This document shows positions 31,864 through 39,573 of a DNA stretch of 39,573 bases, in pieces. Numbering within the stretch: position 1 is the stretch's first letter; the number at the start of each line of letters is the position of its first letter. The notes beneath the pieces were generated by a model. That model was not told the DNA's origin, did no database searches, and worked only from the letters and a program-made list of their open reading frames with translations. This DNA is from an uncultured Erysipelotrichaceae bacterium. GTDB taxonomy: Bacteria; Bacillota_I; Bacilli_A; RF39; UBA660. Where the stretch lies: NCBI GenBank assembly GCA_902783985.1, contig CACZTI010000032.1, positions 1-39,573 of the forward strand, read 5' to 3'. Position numbers and translations under genes: made by a program.

Positions 31864-34666
31864 ATACTCTTTTTAAGAACTCTCCTGTATAACTATTTGC
31901 AATTTTACTAACCTCTTCTGGTGTTCCTGAAGCAACTATATTACCTCCACCACTTCCTCCTTCTGGTCCTAAATCAATAATATAATCAGCAACCTTTATA
32001 ACATCCAAATTATGTTCAATAACAATTACTGTATCACCATTATCTACTATTCTTTGTAAAATTACAAGAAGTCTTTTAATATCATCAGTATGAAGTCCTG
32101 TAGTTGGTTCATCTAAAATAAATAAACTCTTACCTGTAGGTTTCTTTTGAAGTTCCTTTGCAAGTTTAACCCTTCCTGCTTCACCACCTGACAATGTTGT
32201 CGCACTTTGACCTAGTTTTACATAACCTAATCCAACATCTTCCATTGTCTGTAATTTATGTTTAATTTTAGGAACATTACTAAAGAATTCTAAAGCTTCA
32301 CTAACTCTCATATCAAGTACATCAGAAATATTTTTCCCTTTATATTTAATAGATAAAGTTTCACTATTATAACGAGTTCCATGACATACCTCACAAGGTA
32401 CGTAAACATCTGGTAAAAAATGCATCTCTATTTTTTTTACACCATCACCCCAACATGCTTCACAACGACCACCTTTAACATTAAAAGAAAATCTATTCTT
32501 ACCATATCCTAACATTTTAGCTTCTTTAGTATTTGTAAATAATTCTCTAATATCATCAAAAACACCTGTATATGTTGCGGGATTACTTCTTGGAGTTCTT
32601 CCAATAGGATTTTGACTAATAAAAACTAATTTATCGATATTATCCATTCCCTTTATTTTATCAAATTCCATTGGTTTTTCTTTTGATTTATATAATTTTT
32701 GACTTAAAGCTTTCATTAATATTTCATTAACTAAACTACTTTTACCACTTCCAGATACACCAGTAACACAAGTAAATGTATTAAGTGGAAATTTAACCGT
32801 TATATTATTTAAATTATTAGCGCGAGCCCCTATTACTTCCAAATATTTCTTATTACCTTTTCTTCTAACTTTAGGAACCTCTACCTTTAATTCACCTTTT
32901 AAATATTTACCAGTTAAACTATTAGGATTATTCATAACTTCTTCTGGTGTTCCAGAAGCTACAACATACCCTCCATCATCACCAGCTCCAGGACCAATAT
33001 CTACTAAATAATCAGCCGCCAACATGGTATCAGTATCATGTTCTACAACAATTAAAGTATTCCCTAAATCTCTCATTTCTTGCAATGATTTAATAAGTTT
33101 TTCATTATCTTTTTGATGTAATCCAATACTTGGTTCATCAAGTACATATAAAACACCAGTAAGACGAGAACCAATTTGTGTAGCAAGTCTAATTCTTTGA
33201 CTTTCACCACCTGATAATGTACCTGCACTTCTTGAAAGTGTTAAATAGTCAAGTCCTACATTATGTAAAAAATTAAGACGATTTTTTATTTCATTAATTA
33301 AAAGTCCAGCAATATCTTCTTCTTTCTTTGTTAATTTTAAATCATCAAACCAATTAATTAAATCAATAATAGACATACAAGTGACATTATAAATATTTTT
33401 TTTATTAACAAAAATGTTTAAAACACTATCATCAAGTCTTGCACCATGACATTTTGGACATTCTAGTTCAATCATATAATTAGATAACCAATCTCTAATC
33501 CATTCACTTGTAGTATCCATATATCTTCTTTCAAGATTATTAATAACACCTTCATAATATGAAATACTTTTATTTACATTACCACTCTTTGTTGTAATTT
33601 TAAATTCTATTAAATCATTTGATCCATATAAAATAATATTTTGTTTATCCATTGATATTTTATTAAATGGTTTATTCATATCAATTTTATATTTTTTACA
33701 TACAATCTCTAATTTCTTATAATCAATTGATTCCTTATCATCTGATAAAGTAACAATACAATTTTCATTTAAACTCTTTTCTTTATCTGGAATAACCAAA
33801 TCAGGATCTATTTTAAGTTTTGTTCCTAATCCTTTACATTCCTTACAAGCTCCATATGGACTATTAAAACTAAATAATCTTGGTTCTAGTTCTGGTAAAG
33901 AATAATCACATATAGGGCAAGCATATTTAGTAGAAAATAAAACTTCTTTATCACCAACAATATCTATTACTACTTTACCATCAGCCTTATTAGTTGCAAG
34001 TTCTATTGCTTCAAATAATCTACTTCTAATATCTTCTTTAATTACTATTCTATCAATAATAATATCTATTTTATCTTTAATATTTTTATCTAAAACAATA
34101 TCTTCTGATAAATCAATTACATCCCCATTAACTCTAACTCTTACAAAACCTTCTCTTCTTAAAGTTTCAAATAAATCCTTATGAGTTCCTTTTTCTCCAT
34201 GAACAACTGGTGACATAATAACCATTTTAGTACCTAAAGGATATTCCAATAATTTATTAACAATCTCTTCAACACTTTGACTTTTAATTGGAATATGATG
34301 ATTAGGACAATAAGGAACACCTATTCTTGCAAACAAAAGTCTTAAATAATCATATATTTCTGTAACAGTACCAACTGTACTTCTTGGATTATTATTAATA
34401 GATTTTTGATCAATACTAATACTAGGAGATAAACCTTCTATACTATCAACATCAGGTTTTTCACTTCCTCCTAAAAATTGTCTAGCATAAGAAGAAAGAC
34501 TTTCAATATAACGACGTTCTCCTTCAGCATAAATAGTATCAAAAGCAAGACTACTCTTACCACTACCTGATAATCCCGTCATAACAATTAATTTATTTTT
34601 TGGCAATACTAAATCAATATTCTTTAAATTATTTTCTCTTGCACCTTTTATAATAATATTTTCCAT
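31859..34666 (-). CDS. uvrA: excinuclease ABC subunit A
   Basis: Damage-recognition ATPase of nucleotide excision repair, 935 residues. Two ABC modules: Walker A GLSGSGKSS (31-39) and GVSGSGKSS, signatures LSGGESQR and LSGGEAGR, and Walker B LDEPSIGLH and LDEPTTGLH. Zinc modules are visible at CPICDYS...CKECKG and CEACWGD...CEVCHG. The start used, MENIIIKGARENNLK, fits the family; a frame extending 17 residues upstream overlaps the GGAG site. uvrB is not adjacent, which is unusual for Firmicutes. Confidence 0.97.
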   Translation of the reverse strand: MENIIIKGARENNLKNIDLVLPKNKLIVMTGLSGSGKSSLAFDTIYAEGERRYIESLSSYARQFLGGSEKPDVDSIEGLSPSISIDQKSINNNPRSTVGTVTEIYDYLRLLFARIGVPYCPNHHIPIKSQSVEEIVNKLLEYPLGTKMVIMSPVVHGEKGTHKDLFETLRREGFVRVRVNGDVIDLSEDIVLDKNIKDKIDIIIDRIVIKEDIRSRLFEAIELATNKADGKVVIDIVGDKEVLFSTKYACPICDYSLPELEPRLFSFNSPYGACKECKGLGTKLKIDPDLVIPDKEKSLNENCIVTLSDDKESIDYKKLEIVCKKYKIDMNKPFNKISMDKQNIILYGSNDLIEFKITTKSGNVNKSISYYEGVINNLERRYMDTTSEWIRDWLSNYMIELECPKCHGARLDDSVLNIFVNKKNIYNVTCMSIIDLINWFDDLKLTKKEEDIAGLLINEIKNRLNFLHNVGLDYLTLSRSAGTLSGGESQRIRLATQIGSRLTGVLYVLDEPSIGLHQKDNEKLIKSLQEMRDLGNTLIVVEHDTDTMLAADYLVDIGPGAGDDGGYVVASGTPEEVMNNPNSLTGKYLKGELKVEVPKVRRKGNKKYLEVIGARANNLNNITVKFPLNTFTCVTGVSGSGKSSLVNEILMKALSQKLYKSKEKPMEFDKIKGMDNIDKLVFISQNPIGRTPRSNPATYTGVFDDIRELFTNTKEAKMLGYGKNRFSFNVKGGRCEACWGDGVKKIEMHFLPDVYVPCEVCHGTRYNSETLSIKYKGKNISDVLDMRVSEALEFFSNVPKIKHKLQTMEDVGLGYVKLGQSATTLSGGEAGRVKLAKELQKKPTGKSLFILDEPTTGLHTDDIKRLLVILQRIVDNGDTVIVIEHNLDVIKVADYIIDLGPEGGSGGGNIVASGTPEEVSKIANSYTGEFLKRVL

Positions 34667-34719
34667 AACTAACTCCAAATCCATATTATTGTACCACAAA
34701 ATATCAAATTCATACAAAA

Positions 34720-35292
34720 TTATTTTAAACTAAAGTATTTTTTTAACTCTAATATTGTTAATTTATGATAAAAAACAAATAACATTACTAAAACTATTAT
34801 TGCCAAACTAAAAGAAACAATAATTGCCCAATTAAAAGGTAAAACCCTTAATATAGATAAGATCCCAATAATAATTGAACATAAAGATGAAAAAAGCATC
34901 ATTACAATCATATATTTATGATAATTATAATTAATAAAAAAAGAAATTATTTGTAACAATAAAAGAATATATATTAAAATATCATTAACTAAAAAAGACC
35001 AATTTGTATTATTAATTAAATCTATATAATAAAAATAAATAATTATTAATAAAAATATAAAACAAACACGGTATATCATTATATTATCAACTAAAAATCT
35101 TTTAAAAAAAATAAAATATAATATTACCTCACCAAATAACACATAAAAACACCAAAGACTTCCCCCTAATGATAAATTAACAATTAAACAACATATAAAT
35201 GATATTATAAAGATAATTCCAACTACTTTTTTTATTAACAAAAAATAATTAATTTTTTTATTTATTGAAGGATAATTATTTTCGATATTCAT
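34720..35292 (-). CDS. multi-pass membrane protein, DUF6320-like
   Basis: 190-residue integral membrane protein with about six helices after a short polar N-terminus (NYPSINKKINYF). The layout and the pairing with a condensation-type acyltransferase resemble DUF6320 proteins, although the N-terminal zinc ribbon of many members is missing. It overlaps the upstream acyltransferase gene by 17 bases. GAGGA ribosome binding site. Function unknown. Confidence 0.6.
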   Translation of the reverse strand: MNIENNYPSINKKINYFLLIKKVVGIIFIISFICCLIVNLSLGGSLWCFYVLFGEVILYFIFFKRFLVDNIMIYRVCFIFLLIIIYFYYIDLINNTNWSFLVNDILIYILLLLQIISFFINYNYHKYMIVMMLFSSLCSIIIGILSILRVLPFNWAIIVSFSLAIIVLVMLFVFYHKLTILELKKYFSLK

Positions 35293-36751
35293 ATTCCTCA
35301 CTTCCTTTAATATTAATAATTAGATTTTCTTTTTTTAATAAATTATATAAATTATTTTCAAATGATTTATTTGTTGTAAATTTAGATATTGAAAGTGTCA
35401 ATACCTTATTTATAGTTATAATAGAAACTAAAACTCTATTAGATAAATTTGTTCCCAAAACAAAATCACCACTTGTTACACTTGATTTCATCGAATTAGG
35501 CAAAATAATATTTCCTAAATTAGACACGACTATTGTACTTGATTTATCACTAAAATATTTAAAAATGAAATTAGCAAGGGGTTTTTTAATAAATAATGGA
35601 ATAAAACTAAGATAGTGAACCAAATTTTTAGCATTTAACATAACACCATCCATTACTTCTTTACTCAATTTTTCATTTGATTGCTGTCTTACTTCTTTTA
35701 AAATATTATCAATATTATTTAAATTTTTTTTATTTATACTTATTGTATTATATAGAGAAAAATTTCTAATAGTATTAATTTTATAATATTTTCTCATATC
35801 AACGGGAACCTGTATTTTTATATTTCCATTTTTACTTGTACAAATACCTATTACCATAAATAAATATGATAATATTAATTGATTTATTGTAACATTTTTT
35901 TTATGTGCAATAACATGTATTTTATCTAAATCTATATCAAAGTGTATAACTTGACATGGTTTTATTGAAGATAATCTACCATCTATTTGTAAAGTTCTCT
36001 TATCAATTAATGATATTTTTTTTATATTCTTATCAATAGAAGTTTTCAAAAAAGCATCTTCATTTTCAAAATTTGATGATTTTAGCAAAGTATTCCATGC
36101 ATATTCATTGTAATTTACTTTTTTACCAAGTAATCTTAAATATTCATTAACCAAACTAGTCAAAAAAATCATCCCTCCATGAGCATCACATATTAAATGA
36201 AAATATTCACAACTTATTCTATTTTTATAATAAATTACCCGAAATGCACTTTTATTAACTTTTGAAATATTTAATCTAGAACATGGAATATTATCTTCTT
36301 TATAAACCTTAATTCTTATATTTTGATAATCTAAATAATTCCAAAAAAAACCTTTATGTATACTAGTTGAAAATAAAGGAAATCTTCTAATAGTATAATT
36401 AAGAGCCATTTGCAAAACTATTTCATTAATATCATCATTTAAATACAAAGATAATCTAAAAACACTCATCCATTCTTCATTCATTGAAAGAGGATAAATT
36501 TTAGATGATGTATCTAAACTATACCATTTACTTTCATCTTTTTTAAATACTTCTATTGGTATTAATTTTAAAATATTACTTACTTTCATTTTCATATCAT
36601 AACAAAATAATATATATTTCATAAAATCATTAATAACCTGTATTTTATCCTTTTTACTATATTTAATATCTTTTAAATTATTAAAATAATTTATAATTAT
36701 CTTTTGATCATTTTTATTAAAATTATTGTAAAAATCACTAACATTGTCCAT
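35276..36751 (-). CDS. condensation-fold acyltransferase (alcohol acetyltransferase-like)
   Basis: 491-residue cytoplasmic protein related to BAHD/condensation-type CoA acyltransferases. The catalytic motif appears as HLICDAHGG (His185, Asp189), equivalent to HHxxxDG with Ala in place of the Gly. RVLVSI and PVDMRKYY blocks in the C-terminal half fit the family. A soluble acyltransferase with a membrane partner suggests modification of a lipid or surface glycoconjugate; the substrate is unknown. The ATG has GGTGAT at good spacing. Confidence 0.7.
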   Translation of the reverse strand: MDNVSDFYNNFNKNDQKIIINYFNNLKDIKYSKKDKIQVINDFMKYILFCYDMKMKVSNILKLIPIEVFKKDESKWYSLDTSSKIYPLSMNEEWMSVFRLSLYLNDDINEIVLQMALNYTIRRFPLFSTSIHKGFFWNYLDYQNIRIKVYKEDNIPCSRLNISKVNKSAFRVIYYKNRISCEYFHLICDAHGGMIFLTSLVNEYLRLLGKKVNYNEYAWNTLLKSSNFENEDAFLKTSIDKNIKKISLIDKRTLQIDGRLSSIKPCQVIHFDIDLDKIHVIAHKKNVTINQLILSYLFMVIGICTSKNGNIKIQVPVDMRKYYKINTIRNFSLYNTISINKKNLNNIDNILKEVRQQSNEKLSKEVMDGVMLNAKNLVHYLSFIPLFIKKPLANFIFKYFSDKSSTIVVSNLGNIILPNSMKSSVTSGDFVLGTNLSNRVLVSIITINKVLTLSISKFTTNKSFENNLYNLLKKENLIINIKGSEEYEYRK

Positions 36752-36785
36752 CAAGAATCACCAAATAATATTTTACAATTATTTA

Positions 36786-36815
36786 GAAAAAAAAGAAAGT
36801 CATTAAAAACTTTCT
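36786..36815 (-). terminator. terminator of rpsP-khpA
   Basis: AGAAAGT / ACTTTCT stem whose 8-base loop holds the khpA stop codon, followed by T8 on the minus strand. Confidence 0.8.
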
Positions 36816-37048
36816 ATATTTATTTTTACTCTTTTATTATCTTGTAAATAACTATTAGCTTGAACCAACACTCTAATTGCATTAGCAATTTTACCGTTTT
36901 TACCAATAACTTTTCCCATATCATCATTTGATACCAAAACTTCAATAATCATTTCTTTATCATCTTCTGATGGAAATTCTTTAACAGTAACAGCATCTTT
37001 ATCAGTTACTAAACTTTTTACAAGATATTCTGTCATTTCAACTAACAT
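36803..37048 (-). CDS. khpA: KH-domain RNA-binding protein KhpA
   Basis: 81-residue single KH-domain protein; the RNA-binding GxxG loop is in GKVIGKNGKIANAIR. KhpA pairs with KhpB (Jag/EloR) in Firmicutes and affects sRNA binding and cell elongation. It follows rpsP by eight bases, the conserved rpsP-khpA order. AGGAGT ribosome binding site. rimM and trmD, which often follow, are absent. Confidence 0.93.
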   Translation of the reverse strand: MLVEMTEYLVKSLVTDKDAVTVKEFPSEDDKEMIIEVLVSNDDMGKVIGKNGKIANAIRVLVQANSYLQDNKRVKINIESF

Positions 37049-37056
37049 AAATACTC

Positions 37057-37335
37057 CTATTTAGTTTTTTTACTTTTAGCTTCAGCATATTTCTTCATAA
37101 TACCTGCATCACTAAATAAATTTCTAACAGTATCAGAAGGAATAGCACCAATATTTAACCATTTTAATGCAACTTCTTCATTAATTTTTACAGTTGCTGG
37201 TTTAGTTAAAGGATTATATGTTCCAATAAGTTCAATATATTCTCCATCTCTTTTTGTATGAGAATCAGTTGCAACAACACGATACATTGGTTGTTTCTTC
37301 TTTCCCATTCTTGTTAATCTTAATTTAACTGCCAT
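37057..37335 (-). CDS. rpsP: 30S ribosomal protein S16
   Basis: 92-residue S16 with the family start [19 protein letters not shown] and GTYNPLTKP. The ATG has AAAGGAG at good spacing; a frame six residues longer is not supported. A near-perfect promoter precedes it. ffh, the usual upstream gene, is not here. Confidence 0.97.
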   Translation of the reverse strand: MAVKLRLTRMGKKKQPMYRVVATDSHTKRDGEYIELIGTYNPLTKPATVKINEEVALKWLNIGAIPSDTVRNLFSDAGIMKKYAEAKSKKTK

Positions 37336-37364
37336 AATTACATCTCCTTTCAAAATTCTCTTAT

Positions 37365-37393
37365 ATTATATAATAATTTAAAATGACTGTCAA
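37365..37393 (-). promoter_or_regulatory. consensus sigma-A promoter of rpsP-khpA
   Basis: TTGACA, 17-base spacer, TATAAT: a full consensus match, about 30 bases before the rpsP ATG. Confidence 0.9.
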
Positions 37394-37410
37394 CACTTTT
37401 TTGTTAACAC

Positions 37411-38067
37411 CTATCCATTTGTAATACTTCCATCACCTTTTAAATCAATTTTATCCCCTAAATACTTACTTTTCGGCTTAAAAATTACCTTAAAAAAGTT
37501 TTTATCTCTTGATAGAATCTCCCTTATTTCATTTTTTAGCATAATACCTTTATATGGAACATCTTCTGCGATAACTCCATATGCTTCTATACCAAGATGT
37601 TTAGCAATGTAAAGTGCTCGATAAAGATGATATTTTTGTGTTACAATAACAATTTTCCTAGCATTAAAAACTTCCTTTACACGATATATACTATCATATG
37701 TGTTAAATCCTGCATGATCAAGAAAAACATCACTACTAGGAATATTACTTTCTAAAAGATAGTTTTTCATTACATTTACTTCGTCATATTCATCTCTTCC
37801 ATGATCACCAGATAAAATTATTTTATAATTACTTTTACTATACAAATAAATCCCTTTATCTAATCTTTTTTCTAACATAAGTGAAGGATAATTACCATTA
37901 ACTTTACATCCTAAAACTAAAATAGCATCTACATTTTCTAATAATTCAAATTCTTTTTCATTAATAATATTATTTTTTGTACTCTTAATCATATAGATAT
38001 TAATAAATAAAGTAGTTATCAAACATGTAATAACTACTAATATTATTATTTTCAAATACTTTTTCAT
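37411..38067 (-). CDS. SanA/YdcF-like DUF218 membrane protein
   Basis: 218-residue protein with an N-terminal membrane helix (about 5-26) and a DUF218 domain: VDAILVLGCKV, KIILSGDHGRDEYDEVNVMK, FLDHAGFNTYDS and VTQKYHLYRALYIAK match the SanA/YdcF family. SanA in enterobacteria affects envelope permeability; the activity of the family is unknown. It is coupled to the upstream gene by a TAATG overlap. Confidence 0.88.
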   Translation of the reverse strand: MKKYLKIIILVVITCLITTLFINIYMIKSTKNNIINEKEFELLENVDAILVLGCKVNGNYPSLMLEKRLDKGIYLYSKSNYKIILSGDHGRDEYDEVNVMKNYLLESNIPSSDVFLDHAGFNTYDSIYRVKEVFNARKIVIVTQKYHLYRALYIAKHLGIEAYGVIAEDVPYKGIMLKNEIREILSRDKNFFKVIFKPKSKYLGDKIDLKGDGSITNG

Positions 38068-38543
38068 TATTTATTAACTTTCTTTTTTGTAGTACTTTTT
38101 TTACCAGTATTTTTAGAAGAAGTGCTAACTTTCTTTTTTGTTTCTGGTGTTTTTTTAACAATTTTTTTAGTTGAAGATGTTTTTGTTTTCTTTTCAGTTT
38201 TTGGTTCATCTTTAACTAATGGTTTAGTTTCTTCTTTTATTTCTTTTTTAATGATATCATTTTTCTTTTCTTCACTACTTTTCTTTTGATTTAAACGATA
38301 TTCTTCATATGCTCCAAAATAAATACCAATCAATTCACCAGTTAATATTAATAAAAAAATAACCACAAACAAAAGCCAATCATAATAACGATAATCTCCT
38401 GTTGCATTAAAATTTCCACACATATAACCAAATAAAGTAGATGAAACAAGTCCTAAAATTATTCCCATAATAAATAGTGCTAACTTACTTGCTCCACTTT
38501 CTGTTTTATTAAATAATTTAAAAATATCTCTTTCTTTCTTCAT
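38067..38543 (-). CDS. membrane protein with Lys-rich C-terminal tail
   Basis: 158-residue unknown protein. Two membrane helices (about 20-42 and 54-75) are followed by a cytoplasmic tail of about 80 residues made largely of Lys, Ser, Thr and Glu, with repeated KKxxxK/STKK units resembling histone-H1-like tails. AGGAGT ribosome binding site seven bases before the ATG. It lies between rplL and the sanA-like gene. Tail composition suggests contact with nucleic acid or with acidic partners, but that is conjecture. Confidence 0.65.
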   Translation of the reverse strand: MKKERDIFKLFNKTESGASKLALFIMGIILGLVSSTLFGYMCGNFNATGDYRYYDWLLFVVIFLLILTGELIGIYFGAYEEYRLNQKKSSEEKKNDIIKKEIKEETKPLVKDEPKTEKKTKTSSTKKIVKKTPETKKKVSTSSKNTGKKSTTKKKVNK

Positions 38544-38582
38544 ATCATACTCCTATTATAAGGATATAATATTTTTTAAAAA

Positions 38583-38618
38583 AAAGCAAGAAAAAAACAT
38601 AGAAATATCTATGTTTTT
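38583..38618 (-). terminator. terminator of rplJ-rplL
   Basis: 11-bp stem AAAAACATAGA / TCTATGTTTTT with a 4-base loop just after the rplL stop codon, continuing into T-rich sequence on the minus strand. Confidence 0.85.
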
Positions 38619-38620
38619 AA

Positions 38621-38992
38621 CTATTTAACTTCAACTTCAGCTCCAGCTTCTTCTAGCTTAGCTTTAATTTCATTAGCTTCATCAACGGAAATATTTTCTT
38701 TAACAGCACCACCATTATCAGCGATGTCTTTACTTTCTTTTAATCCAAGACCAGTAATTTCTTTAATAACCTTAATTACATTAACTTTAGCAGCTCCTGC
38801 ATTAACTAATGTTACAGTAACTGTACTTGGTCCTTCGTTTGCTTGAGCATCACCAGCAACTGGTGCAGCAACAGCAACACTACTTGGATCTACTCCAAAT
38901 TCTTCTTTCATTGCATCTACTAATTCTTTGATTTCTAATAAATTCATTTCCTTTAATGCACTAATAAATTCATCTCTTGTTAATTTAGCCAT
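38621..38992 (-). CDS. rplL: 50S ribosomal protein L7/L12
   Basis: Stalk protein L7/L12, 123 residues: N-terminal dimerisation domain (LTRDEFISALKEMNLLEIKE), Ala-rich hinge (SVAVAAPVAGDAQ) and the C-terminal factor-binding domain (KVNVIKVIKEITGLGLKESK). It follows rplJ by 31 bases with AGGAGG just upstream. Confidence 0.98.
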   Translation of the reverse strand: MAKLTRDEFISALKEMNLLEIKELVDAMKEEFGVDPSSVAVAAPVAGDAQANEGPSTVTVTLVNAGAAKVNVIKVIKEITGLGLKESKDIADNGGAVKENISVDEANEIKAKLEEAGAEVEVK

Positions 38993-39023
38993 TTTCTTTT
39001 CCTCCTAATTTTAATTTTTTTAA

Positions 39024-39512
39024 CTATTCTTTTTCCTTAGAATATAAATCTAAGCATATTGATAAATCTTTAACGATACCAATCATGCCACCAGCAAGCA
39101 TTGTAAGTAATCCATCTCTTGATGGTATTGTAGCAAGACTTGCTAACTTTTCCTTATCCGTAACTTCATTATCAACTATACCTACTTTAAGTACTACAGC
39201 TTCATGCTTTTTAGCAAAATCTGATAATACTTTAATTGGAGATATTTGATCATCCGAATAAGCAAGGGCAGATGGTCCAGTAAGACTATCATTAATGTCA
39301 ATATTTAAGTCATTCATTGCTCTTGCCATTAAAGTATTTTTATATACTTTATAGTCAGCTCCAGCATTTCTAAGACTTCTTCTTAATTCTTTAGCCTCAG
39401 CATCAGTAAGTCCACGATAATCAAATAATACGACACCTTTTGAATTAGTAATACGATCTTTAATTTCATCTATTACTTCTTGCTTCTTAGCTAAAATCTT
39501 TACATTTGCCAT
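39024..39512 (-). CDS. rplJ: 50S ribosomal protein L10
   Basis: 162-residue L10, which anchors the L7/L12 stalk and in many bacteria represses its own operon through the leader RNA. VVLFDYRGLTDAEAKELR and DYKVYKNTLMARAM are family blocks. AGAAGGAGG ribosome binding site. First gene of rplJ-rplL in this window; rplA/rplK would lie beyond the right edge. Confidence 0.97.
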   Translation of the reverse strand: MANVKILAKKQEVIDEIKDRITNSKGVVLFDYRGLTDAEAKELRRSLRNAGADYKVYKNTLMARAMNDLNIDINDSLTGPSALAYSDDQISPIKVLSDFAKKHEAVVLKVGIVDNEVTDKEKLASLATIPSRDGLLTMLAGGMIGIVKDLSICLDLYSKEKE

Positions 39513-39552
39513 TTTGCCTCCTTCTAAAATTATTCAAAATACCATAATAAAA

Positions 39553-39573
39553 GTCCTTACATAGAATAAGGAC
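39553..39573 (-). promoter_or_regulatory. hairpin in the rplJ leader, cut by the window edge
   Basis: GTCCTTA / TAAGGAC stem with a 7-base loop followed by CTTTTATTAT on the minus strand, about 40 bases before rplJ. It may be the terminator of the upstream gene or the 3' part of an L10 leader; the missing sequence prevents a decision. Confidence 0.4.

Noticed and set aside
37385..37410. TGTTAAC/TGTTGAC repeats downstream of the sanA-like gene
   Set aside because: The second copy is the rpsP -35 region; no hairpin or further copies support a separate element.

Overview
The window looks like a chromosomal segment of a very AT-rich, endospore-forming Firmicute. The best guess is an uncultured gut Bacilli lineage of the Erysipelotrichales/RF39 type. 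Grounds: strong AGGAGG/AGGTGA ribosome binding sites, sigma-A type promoters, L31 of the zinc type, and the sporulation genes spoIIID, spoIIQ, spoIIR and gerQ plus whiA. RF1 and RF2 are both present and RF2 carries its UGA frameshift, so UGA is a stop codon and the code is standard. No tRNA, rRNA, insertion sequence, prophage or CRISPR array was seen, and no gene-free stretch exceeds 300 bases.

Positions 1-10.9 kb (minus strand) hold a core block resembling the Bacillus region around rpmE, murA and prfA: mbl, spoIIID, spoIIQ, a membrane protein, a YwzB-like DUF1146 gene, rpiB, rpmE, a degenerate SGNH protein, murA, fba, a Thr/Pro-rich membrane protein, spoIIR, prmC, prfA, rpoE and a DUF1934-like gene. 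It ties cell-wall elongation, early and mid sporulation, glycolysis and translation termination together. Positions 10.9-14.5 kb carry a class A PBP, pduL, gerQ and lemA. Positions 14.5-19.5 kb carry cdaR-cdaA (c-di-AMP synthesis), two YitT membrane proteins and prfB. Three helically phased matches to the Spo0A box lie upstream of prfB. Positions 19.7-23.2 kb carry a 44-residue membrane protein, gap, a TGS-domain nucleoside kinase and clpP.

Positions 23.2-31.8 kb are the accessory part and the most interesting. A WXG100 gene and a second WXG-like gene face, across a divergent promoter region, a repeat-rich membrane-anchored protein and two tandem paralogues whose first 83 residues are almost identical but whose tails differ. 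After lgt-whiA-GNAT on the other strand comes a TraB/GumN-family gene followed by another protein with a W-x-S helical-hairpin signature. Together they look like a set of type VII (ESX/Yuk-like) substrates and surface partners. No secretion machinery (EssC/YukB, EssB, YukD) is in the window.

Positions 31.8-39.6 kb return to housekeeping on the minus strand: uvrA, a DUF6320-like membrane protein with a condensation-fold acyltransferase, khpA-rpsP, a SanA/YdcF-like gene, a Lys-tailed membrane protein, and rplJ-rplL entering from the right edge. Many stop codons lie inside or directly against terminator hairpins, and several promoters overlap the 3' ends of upstream genes, so the genome is tightly packed.
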